This document shows positions 16,754-25,632 of a stretch of DNA of 64,000 nucleotides, in pieces. The position numbers and the translations under genes were made by a program. Origin of the DNA: Porphyridium purpureum (taxonomy: Eukaryota; Rhodophyta; Bangiophyceae; Porphyridiales; Porphyridiaceae). Position 1 is the stretch's first letter. Every line of letters starts with the position of its first letter. Location: assembly GCA_008690995.1 (NCBI GenBank), contig VRMN01000008.1, positions 558,001-622,000 on the forward strand, read 5' to 3'. The notes under the pieces were generated by a model that ran no database searches, was not told the origin of the DNA, and saw only the letters and a list, made by a program, of their open reading frames with translations.

Positions 16754-17643
16754 AGTGCCGAGTCCGGTGCTCAGACTTTCGGAGCGACATTCAAGACGTG
16801 ATGATGCGGGTATGACTCGGCGACAAAGTACGCAAGCATTCCGCTCGTGTCGAATCAAATTCTTTGCGCGCCTTTGGATTTGTACGTGACCCGTGATTGG
16901 CACGTGATATTTGTCAGCATGGTCAAAGAGCATGGACATTGTCGCACCCGACCGTGTTGTACAGCCGGCGACGCCGACGCTACAGTATGAAGCGATGAGG
17001 ATCTCAGCCGCATTTGAATGGGTGCGCGAGGCCGCGACTGTACAGATTTCATTTTTCGTGGGAAGGTGTCGCTGGTATTCTATTTTATTTTATTCCTTTT
17101 TGGAGAGGCAAGGTGTAAAGACAGAAAGACGAAGATCGGCGTACTTGACTGGTGCCGACGTTGATGTACAGTATGACTTGCTGAGGTCCTGAATGACTTT
17201 GCATCTAGATGGAAGAATGGTTGATAACGTGCTTTCCATCTTTGGGTCCTGATGCCAGACTCTCTTGTACTTGTGTTTGGCAGAAAGAAGTGCTACCGTG
17301 CTGGACGTTCGGCCAATTGCGTGATGTCCGATTTGTGTCAGGCGACATCTTTTCGTTACGCGCCCTGCTTCTTGAAAGAGAGTTTGGCAAAATACAACTT
17401 CACCTGAGCCAGTGGTGCGCATCTGTTGATGCGTCTCGTGAACTGGCCGCAAGGCGCTGCACAAACCCAAGTGAGGGATACGTCCTCGTCTTTGGCTGCG
17501 TTTCATACCTTCGCGTGAATCAGCACGAACGCCAGTATTCGTCCAAAGCGCCGAATTTCCAGAATGACAATAAACTGCTCCGACGCTTACCGACCACTTC
17601 CAGATCACCGTATCGCGATCCGTCCCACATCTTGGGTAGAGGG
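16754..17643. other. Intergenic region upstream of the Ldh2-family gene
   Basis: 890 bp. It contains ACTGTAC at 17037-17043 and its reverse complement GTACAGT at 17166-17172, an inverted pair about 120 bp apart. The downstream gene's frame stays open back to 17209, but that translation is rich in Cys and Trp and looks non-coding, so it is treated as leader. Confidence 0.4.
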
Positions 17644-18858
17644 ATGTTCATTGTGCCGTCTTTGGGTTGTTGTGACGCAGTCCGCCGTCCAGGAGGATCC
17701 TCAAGCACGTGCAGTACAAGTGCGTCAGTTTCTGCAAGGCCCGGAAGGTCTATTCTGCGCGCGAGTATGTCGGCAGATGACACGGTGCTCGTCGAGGACA
17801 CAGTGCTCAGATCGCTGTGCGTACGCGTGCTATCCGCGAAAGGACATGCGAAAGAGGATGCCGAGCTGGTAGCCAACGTGCTTTTGTATGCGCAGCGCGT
17901 GGGGAATACGCAGGGATGTGCCAAATTGCTCGCGCAAGGCCCCGGTAGTCTGGCCAATGCTTGTTCAGGAGGCACGCCAAAGGTCGTGTTCGAGAGCGGG
18001 ATTGCTGCCAAAATAGACGGCCAACAGGCAACAGGGATGCGCGTAATGCAGATGGCCACTGATCTTGCGCTTCAGCGTGCGCTGTATGGCTCTGGAGTCG
18101 GGATTGTAGGCACGTTCAATACGTGCACCGGCACCGGCGCACTCTCGTATTATGTCGAGCAGATGGCCGCGAAAAAGATGATTGGCTTTGCCTTCTCTGG
18201 TTCGTCGCCTTTTGTGGCGCCTGCGGGCTCAAAAGAACCGCTCTTGGGCACAAATCCTATTGCATGCGCGATCCCTGTCATGGATGACAATGGGACGGGA
18301 GAGACAGCCCGTGCCATGCCCTACCTGCTTGACATGAGTACGTCTGCGATCAGTTTTTGGGGACTGAAGGCTGCTCAATTGGAGGCAGAAGCCGCGAGCC
18401 AGGCTGAGCCTGGAGCAGATACGACTGAATTCGTACAGCTGCCGGATGAATGTGCGCTCGACGAGGCCGGGCGAGTCACACGTGTGCCCACCGATGCAGT
18501 CTGCTTGCTGCCGTTCGGCGGTCACAAGGGTTCGGCCTTGTCGCTGATGGTCGAGTTTCTCACGGGTGCGCTTGTTGGCGGTGCGTTTGTGGACCGAGCG
18601 GACGCCAGCATGAATTTCGGGAACCTGGTCGTCGCGGTGAATCCGGACCTATTTGGCGATGGCGCGCGAGTGCTGCAAGAAAGCACTGAGCTGATGCAGC
18701 GGGTGCGCTCTTCACTGCCGCGTGATGGTGCTGATCGCGTTTGGTGTCCAGGCGACAAGAGCTTTATCAAACGCGAGGAATCGATCCGCGCGCACAAAGT
18801 CATGATTTCAAAGTCTCAACTCGACCAAATCAAAAAGCTCGTTCAAGAGGTCAAGTAG
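17644..18858 (+). CDS. Malate/L-lactate dehydrogenase family (Ldh2-type) oxidoreductase, possibly organelle-targeted
   Basis: A 404-residue protein of the NAD(P)-dependent Ldh2/AllD/YlbC family, which is unrelated to classical malate and lactate dehydrogenases. Family blocks are FSGSSPFVAPAGSKEPLLGTNPIACAIP, LLDMSTSAISFWGL and LPFGGHKGSALSLMVEFLTGALVGG. Two starts fit. ATG 17644 adds a 41-residue Ser/Arg-rich presequence (MFIVPSLG...) suggesting import into mitochondria or plastid; ATG 17767 gives a 363-residue protein of ordinary family length. The early motif that normally reads DSHG, with the catalytic His, is NTQG here (Gln at 90, or 49 from the second start). The activity may therefore be altered or lost. 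Members reduce or oxidise various 2-oxo/2-hydroxy acids, so the substrate cannot be named. Confidence 0.83.
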   Translation: MFIVPSLGCCDAVRRPGGSSSTCSTSASVSARPGRSILRASMSADDTVLVEDTVLRSLCVRVLSAKGHAKEDAELVANVLLYAQRVGNTQGCAKLLAQGPGSLANACSGGTPKVVFESGIAAKIDGQQATGMRVMQMATDLALQRALYGSGVGIVGTFNTCTGTGALSYYVEQMAAKKMIGFAFSGSSPFVAPAGSKEPLLGTNPIACAIPVMDDNGTGETARAMPYLLDMSTSAISFWGLKAAQLEAEAASQAEPGADTTEFVQLPDECALDEAGRVTRVPTDAVCLLPFGGHKGSALSLMVEFLTGALVGGAFVDRADASMNFGNLVVAVNPDLFGDGARVLQESTELMQRVRSSLPRDGADRVWCPGDKSFIKREESIRAHKVMISKSQLDQIKKLVQEVK

Positions 18859-19083
18859 CGGCCCGCTGCAACCGGAAGCGTTCGTTGCCGAAAGAGAGAA
18901 GGAAGGGCTGAGCATTGTTCGACTACGGCTGTGGGGCGACAAATGGTCCAGTGTCGCGGTCTGCGTGCATATCGCTCATTTGGAGGGGAAGCATGCGTGC
19001 GAATTTTCCGAATTTTCTCCTATGCTCAACCGCGCGCATTCCTTTTCACATTTTTTTTTTTTTTAATTCATGTCATTCTGGCG
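18859..19083. other. Convergent 3' region with a T14 tract
   Basis: 225 bp between two gene ends. A T14 run at 19051-19064 is an A14 tract 20 bp downstream of the kinesin stop on its sense strand. It may be part of the kinesin 3' UTR. Confidence 0.4.
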
Positions 19084-22000
19084 CTACCGAGGCTGCCTAG
19101 CAACTCGGCGTGCAGGCTTCATGGACACGATCGAGGTCGCTCCCGGAGTCTTGCGCGAATGCCGACCAGAAGCTGCATCGTCCGGACCGAGTGAGGCCGA
19201 GTGGCCCGCAGAAAGTCCCCGATACCCACTCACTGAGGCACCTGAATGCATGATCCGCTTTGCGCCATGGGGAGCGACGGCGCTCAGGCTCTGCCTCCGT
19301 GTGGAGGTGGACGTGTTCGCCTGGTACCGTGAGACTCCGGACGACGCCGCTTGTACTTTCTCCTTCTCTCGGTCTGCTTCTGCATCGGGAGCAAAGTGGA
19401 CGGTTCGTCTTTCCTTCATAGGCTGCGCCGAGGAGTGGATTACAGCCTCATTGGTACGATCGCTCAGTGGCATAAGCCTGCGGAGCAGCTGTGGCTGTGT
19501 CTGCTGTGGCTGTGTCTGCTGTTGCGGCTGCGGTTGCTGTGCACCTGCTGCTGCAGGTATCATGACCGCGAATTGAGAGGTTGTTGTGCGAGATCTCGCC
19601 AACTCCAGATCCACTCGCAGCTGTCTATTCTTCTCTTGTAATTCCAAAACGACCACTTCCAAGAGCGTGTCCGGCGTGCTTCTCGCTTGGTGCTGATGCT
19701 CTCGAGATGTGGTGTTTTTCTCAAGATCCTCGACGCGGGTACGGAGCACTACCAGCTCCTGCAAATCTTTGTTATGCCGTTCGCGGACTTGATCGAGCTC
19801 CTCCTCGAGGCGCGCCCGTTCATCAGTCGCACAGTCTTTTGCCTGCAGCATTTCCTGGCGGAATTTTTCCTTTTCGCGCTCAGCATCTTCGACACGGAGC
19901 TGCAGAGCGCTACATGCTTCAGTCAGTTTGGCATGTCGTTCGCTCAAAGTCTTCTCACGCGCTTTGGCGGCCTGAATCTCACCCTGAGCATCGTTCAATA
20001 ATTTGGTTGCCTTGACAAGTTCTGCGGCATCATGAACTGCTGAGCTACTTCGCTTTGAAGCCTTGCCGAGCTCTACTTTGGAAACTCGACTCGCCAGCAT
20101 CAAGCTCGATACGCTTTCAGAACTATCCTGCTCGGCTGGACTTACATTAACAAACATTAGCGTCTTAGAGTCACCACTGAGGGAGTCTTGTAAGAGAAAC
20201 GTGAGCTTGGAGTTCCGGAACGGTACGTGCTGAGCTTTGTTCACAAGTGCCGAAAAAACATCTGCGAGCGCAGATAGCGACTTGTTGATGTGCTGCGCCT
20301 CTTTGAGCCTCTCGCCGCTGGCTTGAGAGCGCGACACACGCTCGGAACCGGCCAGGTCGACCATATTAAGCTTGCCAGTGGTGCGCGCCCCAGATACGCG
20401 ATTGATCGATTCTACCTCGACGCTCAGAATAAGATGGGAGCGAGATGACCGCTCATTCATCGCAGTCTTGGCACTGCTTCGATTTTGCGCCGCACCATTC
20501 ATGATGTCCCACACCTGCTCGACGCTGTAGACATCAAGCCACGTGAGGTTGGCCGCATACACGCCATCGGACCCGAGTTTAAGGTCTACCTTGTTTGCGT
20601 TGGCACTGAAATTGCCATCTGGATCTGAAATGAGGTCGCGAAGGTGCTCATTGTAAATTTCGAGCATCGACACCTTGATGCTCGTGTCGAAAACCTTGTC
20701 TCGTTCCTCGCTCCTTGCAAAGAGCTCATCCAGTGCACGGTAGTTCACGCCACGCTCGTCGCCGGTGCCGGACATGGTGTGCGTCTTGCCCGAGCCCGTT
20801 TGACCGTACGCGAAAATGCACACGTTATAGCCGTCCAGAACGCTCGTCACTAAATCTGATGTCGCGCGATACACGGTTTCTTGTCCGTCTTGAGGACCGA
20901 ACACGCGATCAAACTCGAACGATTTGCCGTTCAGCAAAATTTGCGTCTGTTCAGAAAGATCTGGATGTGCGAGGCTGCTGCCGCTGTTGTTGCTGGCCGC
21001 AGAAACCCCATCTGGCGAATAGATGCGCACGCAGTTGACTCCCTCTGACTCTTTGATGGGACGGACACGACAAAACACGCGAATATTGCCGCGCAAGTTT
21101 TGAAGTTCGTTAAAGATGCGGCGACGCTCAGTATGTTCTCGCTTCCATCGCTCATGTGCATGGCCGAGGTCCAACTTTAGGGCATTGCGTTCCGCCGTCA
21201 TCTCACATAGCGACTCACCCACCTGCTGGTACTGCGCGATGAGGCGCCTGTTTTCATCAAACACAGTTTGCAATTCGTGGTGTATGTCACGGAACGCGTG
21301 CAGCTGCTTGTGTAGAAGTTCTACTTTTGCGTGCAACATTTCAGATTGTTGTTGTTGTTGCTGCTGCACACTTGAGACCGGCTGGTCAGGCTTGGCGGAA
21401 TCACTCATGACAAGAGGATCTATTCCAACGTGGCATTTTGCTCTGGGCTGTGATAGAAGCATGCCTTGCTCCTCCGTACAAACACCTATTTCGCGGAGCG
21501 AAGGTTTGGTGATAAGCTGAGATTGTAAGTGCTCCACGAAAGCGCCGCTCTGCTCGAGCTGCGCATGTGCATGCACAAGTTGCTCTTCCACTTCTCGAAT
21601 GCGAACCATTGCGGCTGCGACCTCGTCCCTCTTGATCCAGAGCTCCGTCTCAAGCTCGCCTCTCTCGCGTTCGTTGGACCGCTTGAGCCCTGCCACCTGC
21701 TCGTCGAGCTCTGACATTCGCATCTCGCGCTCCTTGACCAGCGCACGCGTGACCACGAGCGCCTTTTCGAGCTTTTCCGTGTTCTCAATCAGCTTTTGTG
21801 TTTGTACTGCTTGCAGCAGGTGGTCAGTCTGATGGACAGTTGACTCTTGATGTCGCATGGCCATCTCTAGTCTTAATGGCTGTGCCGGCGTCTGGAATGG
21901 CGATGCCTTTGCCTTTGTATGAGATTGAAATCCAGTTTCACTCTCTGTTCTGCAGTCGTCAAGATGAAGCGGCTGATGCCGGGTCGGTGGGGTCGGTGTC

Positions 22001-23337
22001 ACAAGAAAGTCGGATCCTGAGGGCGCAGCAGTCAAACTGGCACCTCGCATCGCTGACAGTTGTGATACAGATTCGTTGTCAAGGCCTCGAGATGCTGAAT
22101 TCATTATCCGGTTTCGTCTCAGCGAGTCGTGGCGCATTGGCGTCGCGCGCCATACGTCTGTGACGAGCATTGGTTTTGCGTCTATTAATGACGAGATTGG
22201 CTCCGTTTTTCCCGGACTGCTGGAGGGAATCTCCAAGAATCTTGCCTCGCCGGCGTTCCAGCATATTCTTTTGGTCAGCTCGTCAACCGTGAAGAACTTG
22301 TACTCGAGGCGCGGCGTCGGATTGGCGTCAGATACCGGAATGCGGTCAATTTCCACTTCGAGCTGCCACTGCCCGCGCCATCCGCGGGTTTGCTCTTCGA
22401 CCCGGAACATTCGCAAGGCCTTGGTAGGATCAAATGCGCCTAGCTCGGGGGAGCTGCCGCTTACGTACATACACACATCTTCCTTGGTGAAGAACTGTAT
22501 CTGAAACTGAATTCGCACACGCTGGCGCACAAATTGTACCGAGCTGGGCTCGTCTGTGTTGCCTTGTTCAGGGTTGGTCGATCCAATATCCTCTTCCATA
22601 AGAACGGCGCAGGGCAGCTTGAAGTCTGCGCCAAACATGATGGATGACCGGCGCCTGGCGACCCCACGCCCAAGACCCACGCCACCTTTTGGGCGCAGCA
22701 CGGCCTCGTTGCGCGTCTCGACATTGAGCCATGTGCTACAAAAGAAGCACCATGTGCGGTTCAGAGTGGTATCCTCTACCATGACGCGCTCAAGCTTCCA
22801 CGCGTCGTACACGCCGTGCCCATCGTGCCGCATTTTGACTTTGCCCACATTACCCAGGTACTCCAGCTCGAGCGTGAATATGTCGACCTCGCCGCGCGCA
22901 AACGAGCCGCGCTGCGCCGGCGCAAGCTCAAGCTCTTCTGTTTGTCTTTGGTCGCCATATAATGTCATATACACCGCACCCTGCGTGCCACCGAATTCCA
23001 CATCACCGGTCAGTACGCTGATTCGATACACATGGCGCTTTTGACGCTGATGCGCATTCGAATGCCGCCTTTCATCGCTATGACTCAATGTCTGCAAATC
23101 CGCAAGCGGCCTGCGCTTCTCCCCATTCTGGTTCACAGACGCCACCGCAGAGCCATACATCGCCAACGCGTCCGATACCGCTGAGGAAGTCGCCAATGGG
23201 ACGTCCTGATTCTCATCGACTCCACCACCATCTCTTCTTCTTCTTCTACTGCCGCCGCCGCTGCTGCTGCTGCTGCAGTTCAGATTCTCATGGCTGCCAA
23301 CGCTGAAATCGAGTCGCGCAGACCCATCGTCCATCAT
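19084..23337 (-). CDS. Kinesin-14-type motor with N-terminal PLAT and CBM20 starch-binding domains
   Basis: A 1417-residue protein from ATG 23337; the frame above it has only GTG. In order it has a low-complexity N-terminus; a PLAT/LH2 domain at about 102-208 (YMTLYGD...GKVKMRHDGHGVYDAWKLERVMVED); a CBM20 domain at about 273-371 (VSGSSPELGAFDPTKAL, LEYKFF, ICWNAGEARF); a coiled coil at about 500-740; a kinesin motor at about 745-1090; and a C-terminal coiled coil to about 1270. The motor follows LRGNIRVFCRVRP, the kinesin-14 neck, and has P-loop GQTGSGKT near 846, switch I NERSSRSH and switch II VDLAGSE. CBM20 binds starch, and floridean starch is cytosolic in red algae. A link between starch granules and microtubules is inferred. 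A pyrimidine run at 23404-23440 gives the GA-rich sense leader. Confidence 0.88.
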   Translation of the reverse strand: MMDDGSARLDFSVGSHENLNCSSSSSGGGSRRRRRDGGGVDENQDVPLATSSAVSDALAMYGSAVASVNQNGEKRRPLADLQTLSHSDERRHSNAHQRQKRHVYRISVLTGDVEFGGTQGAVYMTLYGDQRQTEELELAPAQRGSFARGEVDIFTLELEYLGNVGKVKMRHDGHGVYDAWKLERVMVEDTTLNRTWCFFCSTWLNVETRNEAVLRPKGGVGLGRGVARRRSSIMFGADFKLPCAVLMEEDIGSTNPEQGNTDEPSSVQFVRQRVRIQFQIQFFTKEDVCMYVSGSSPELGAFDPTKALRMFRVEEQTRGWRGQWQLEVEIDRIPVSDANPTPRLEYKFFTVDELTKRICWNAGEARFLEIPSSSPGKTEPISSLIDAKPMLVTDVWRATPMRHDSLRRNRIMNSASRGLDNESVSQLSAMRGASLTAAPSGSDFLVTPTPPTRHQPLHLDDCRTESETGFQSHTKAKASPFQTPAQPLRLEMAMRHQESTVHQTDHLLQAVQTQKLIENTEKLEKALVVTRALVKEREMRMSELDEQVAGLKRSNERERGELETELWIKRDEVAAAMVRIREVEEQLVHAHAQLEQSGAFVEHLQSQLITKPSLREIGVCTEEQGMLLSQPRAKCHVGIDPLVMSDSAKPDQPVSSVQQQQQQQSEMLHAKVELLHKQLHAFRDIHHELQTVFDENRRLIAQYQQVGESLCEMTAERNALKLDLGHAHERWKREHTERRRIFNELQNLRGNIRVFCRVRPIKESEGVNCVRIYSPDGVSAASNNSGSSLAHPDLSEQTQILLNGKSFEFDRVFGPQDGQETVYRATSDLVTSVLDGYNVCIFAYGQTGSGKTHTMSGTGDERGVNYRALDELFARSEERDKVFDTSIKVSMLEIYNEHLRDLISDPDGNFSANANKVDLKLGSDGVYAANLTWLDVYSVEQVWDIMNGAAQNRSSAKTAMNERSSRSHLILSVEVESINRVSGARTTGKLNMVDLAGSERVSRSQASGERLKEAQHINKSLSALADVFSALVNKAQHVPFRNSKLTFLLQDSLSGDSKTLMFVNVSPAEQDSSESVSSLMLASRVSKVELGKASKRSSSAVHDAAELVKATKLLNDAQGEIQAAKAREKTLSERHAKLTEACSALQLRVEDAEREKEKFRQEMLQAKDCATDERARLEEELDQVRERHNKDLQELVVLRTRVEDLEKNTTSREHQHQARSTPDTLLEVVVLELQEKNRQLRVDLELARSRTTTSQFAVMIPAAAGAQQPQPQQQTQPQQTQPQLLRRLMPLSDRTNEAVIHSSAQPMKERRTVHFAPDAEADREKEKVQAASSGVSRYQANTSTSTRRQSLSAVAPHGAKRIMHSGASVSGYRGLSAGHSASLGPDDAASGRHSRKTPGATSIVSMKPARRVARQPR

Positions 23338-23880
23338 CTTCACAAACGCACTGACCGCAACGACCGCGCCGCAACAATCAATCCCACACGCACCCACACG
23401 CCGCTCTTTCTCTTCCTTCCTCTCTCTCTCGCTCTTCTCCGTCTCGCACTCAGTGCTTCACCGCAGTGCCATCGACATCCTCAGAGCCCAGTGCCTCTCG
23501 TTTCAAAACACCCGTTCCCCAATCCACCTTCGAACTCACTTTTTTTTGAATTTTCAAAAAACACGCTTTCAGATAAAGTTTCCTCTGTCATGAACTGTAC
23601 CATATCGCTGTACTCGTGCCTCTCAATTGGAAACTGGAAACCGATAAACCGTTTTTGGCCGAGTGGCTTGATGCCATCTGCTTCTCTCAGCGCCATGTGG
23701 CATGACATGTGCGCGCGTCTGCCTACGGACAACTTGCAACGGGAGAGAGCAACGAGAGCGTCGGCGTGCCTGTGCGTGACGAGTTTGATGGGTCGTGCTC
23801 CGAAGAGGGAAAATATCGAGTGTTCCATGAGTACTACTGTTATCCGCCAGCCCCGCGGATACCTAGTCTTCACTGGATCC

Positions 23881-23957
23881 TTGCTGTGGCCTTTCTGTGG
23901 CCTTGCTGTGGCCTTGCTGTGGCCTTGCTGTGGCCTTGCTGTGGCCTTGCTGGAACC
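23881..23957 (+). repeat. 11-bp tandem repeat (TTGCTGTGGCC), about 7 copies
   Basis: Seven near-perfect 11-bp units start at 23881. Five are exact, the second has TTT for TTG, and the last is degenerate (TTGCTGGAACC). The unit equals about one helical turn, and GGCC recurs on the same face. Confidence 0.9.
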
Positions 23958-24023
23958 TTTCTGGTGCACTGTCATTTTTTCTCACAGTGCTACCCGGCGA
24001 GCTGGAGAACACGGGGCGACAGT

Positions 24024-24032
24024 CTATATAAA
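24024..24032 (+). promoter_or_regulatory. TATA-like box (CTATATAAA)
   Basis: This is a strong TATA consensus in an otherwise GC-rich region, followed by AGGCGTGGAG and a homopurine leader. No frame of note starts downstream before the gypsy element. A similar GTATAAAGGCGAG occurs at 31699-31711 beyond it. Confidence 0.4.
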
Positions 24033-24512
24033 GGCGTGGAGACCCGCGAGCAGGCTCGGGGACAGAAAGGAAGAAGAGAGAGAGGTAGCGAAAGGGAGAG
24101 AAGAAGGAGAGGGAAAGTAAAAGGAAAAGGAGGTTCATAACAACTACGTGTGTTTGCTGCGAGCGTGTAGACGAGCGAGCGCCTCCAGCCTTAAGCTGTT
24201 GCTGTTTGCGGTACCCTTTGGGCATCGTGACGAAAGATAGATGATAGTACCGGCGAACTGCTCGCGTAGAGTAAAGGTAGCAATTGGTACGCAGAAGTCT
24301 CCTTTACGGACGGATTTGTTTGCTGTTTTGATTTGAAATCCCCTTAAGGAAGGGAGAGAGACGGAGTGACGAGGTCTACGGAGTGGAGTGAGCTGGCTTA
24401 TATAGGCTGAGCTGACAAAAGCCTACATATTCAATACAGGGTGGAAGCACGTTGTGAGTAGCAGCGCCGCGCTGGCACATTGCAAAAACGGCTCACTAAC
24501 GACTCATATGAC

Positions 24513-24790
24513 TGCTGTGTACTACACCCGCAGCCACTACAACCCCTCTCTCACCTACAGGCACCCGCCCGGATCGAACCCCGACACCAACGGCACACCA
24601 ACCTCTCCTCGCACTTCGGTACCTCCTTTACTTTTCGTTTAGCTCGGGCCGCACGGCGGCGTGGATTATATACTGCCGCAAAGCCCTGGATCTAACTCAG
24701 TGGTGGGTTTGGATGGGGTTTTGGAGGGTGGACTGTACTATGGAGTACAGGTGCTACATGTGTACAGTGCATGGGGTGTACAGCATAGCA
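24513..24790 (-). repeat. Gypsy LTR (3' LTR in element orientation)
   Basis: This 278-bp copy has TG...CA termini and matches 30913-31190 by eye. It includes the motif pair ACTGTAC (24732-24738) and GTACAGTG (24762-24769). Confidence 0.93.
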
Positions 24791-25632
24791 CATCTCCCCC
24801 ACCGCCTCAACCGCTTGTGCGCGCTCGGGGACCGGGAAGAGAGGAAAGGGAGGCTGGCTAGCCCGGAGGAAAACCACGCGGGAAACCGGGCAAAGGGGTC
24901 GCGGAAAACGACCGCCGGCCAGCCCCAAACAAGCAAAAAATATTGTGAACGACGGAAAACCCATGCGACCCGGGTGTACGCGGCGGCGTCTTTGTACCTC
25001 TTTTCCGTGAGTTTTCGGTTTTCTGGTGCCGACTCCAGACGAGCACATTCCGGTGATCCAAGGTTCCGAGATAGAGGTGCAGGCTCAAGCAACACTCAAG
25101 AGGAGTTGATTGAAGCCTTTTCCCGCGAGGGAGGGCGCTTGCGGAAACCTCGGCGATATGCAACATTTGCCGACCCACCATGAACAGAAATTCCTGATTT
25201 GCGGCCAAACGACGCGGCGAAAGTGCGCGAAATGCAATATTGTAACCTAGATGAGGCCCACGAAGCCAGTCATCACCAAAGCAGAGCTTCTCTCGCCCTG
25301 GAACCTCCAGACACTCGTTGCTCATCCGTTGACACCGCCTGCCTCTCAACACCATATCCTCACTGTACCCACCCTGTGAGCCGATACGCCGATACGCCGA
25401 TACGCCGATACGCCGATACGGATAAACGGATAAACGGATAAACGGATAAACGGATAAACGGATAAACGGATAAACGGATAAACGGATAAACGGATAAACG
25501 GATAAACGGATAAACGGATAAACGGATAAACGGATGAGCCTCCGCCTTTCTCACAGTCGAAGGTCGGGAAGGATAGAGAGGCAGCGCGAAAGGAGGCCGA
25601 GGCTCTTGCCACACGCCGGCGGCCCGGACCGA
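24791..25632. other. Non-coding 3' part of the gypsy element
   Basis: 840 bp between the end of pol and the 3' LTR. It holds the purine-rich tract at its LTR end, a CACTGTAC motif (25361-25368) and the octamer minisatellite. The frames in it look like shadows. Confidence 0.5.
25381..25532 (+). repeat. Octamer minisatellite: (CCGATACG)5 then (GATAAACG)14
   Basis: Nineteen uninterrupted 8-bp units run from 25381 to 25532. The first five are CCGATACG and the next fourteen are GATAAACG, all perfect. It lies inside the gypsy element. Because 8 is not a multiple of 3, every frame reads a repeating octapeptide such as VYPFIRLS, which explains the long spurious frames here. Confidence 0.97.

Larger units (their letters stand above)
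23338..24508. promoter_or_regulatory. Upstream region of the kinesin gene and left flank of the gypsy element
   Basis: 1.17 kb with no supported gene. It contains the GA-rich kinesin leader (23404-23440), AACTGTAC at 23593-23600, an 11-bp tandem repeat (23881-23957), a TATA-like box (24024-24032), a homopurine run (about 24061-24133) and a second TATA-like stretch near 24398. The TATA box followed by 'aaggcg' points right and may belong to an unrecognised RNA or element. Confidence 0.4.

Noticed and set aside
17209-17643. In-frame 145-codon N-terminal extension of the Ldh2-family protein
   Set aside because: Cys/Trp-rich and unlike any presequence; the region contains promoter-type motifs, and the family normally starts near the later ATGs.
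19051-19064. A14 tract 20 bp after the kinesin stop, considered as evidence of a retrocopy
   Set aside because: Most genes here lack visible introns, there is no target-site duplication, and the tract could be ordinary 3' UTR.
24560-24590. B-box-like GGTTCGATCC on the minus strand in the gypsy LTR
   Set aside because: The flanking bases do not form a T-arm; no tRNA structure. It also occurs in the second LTR.
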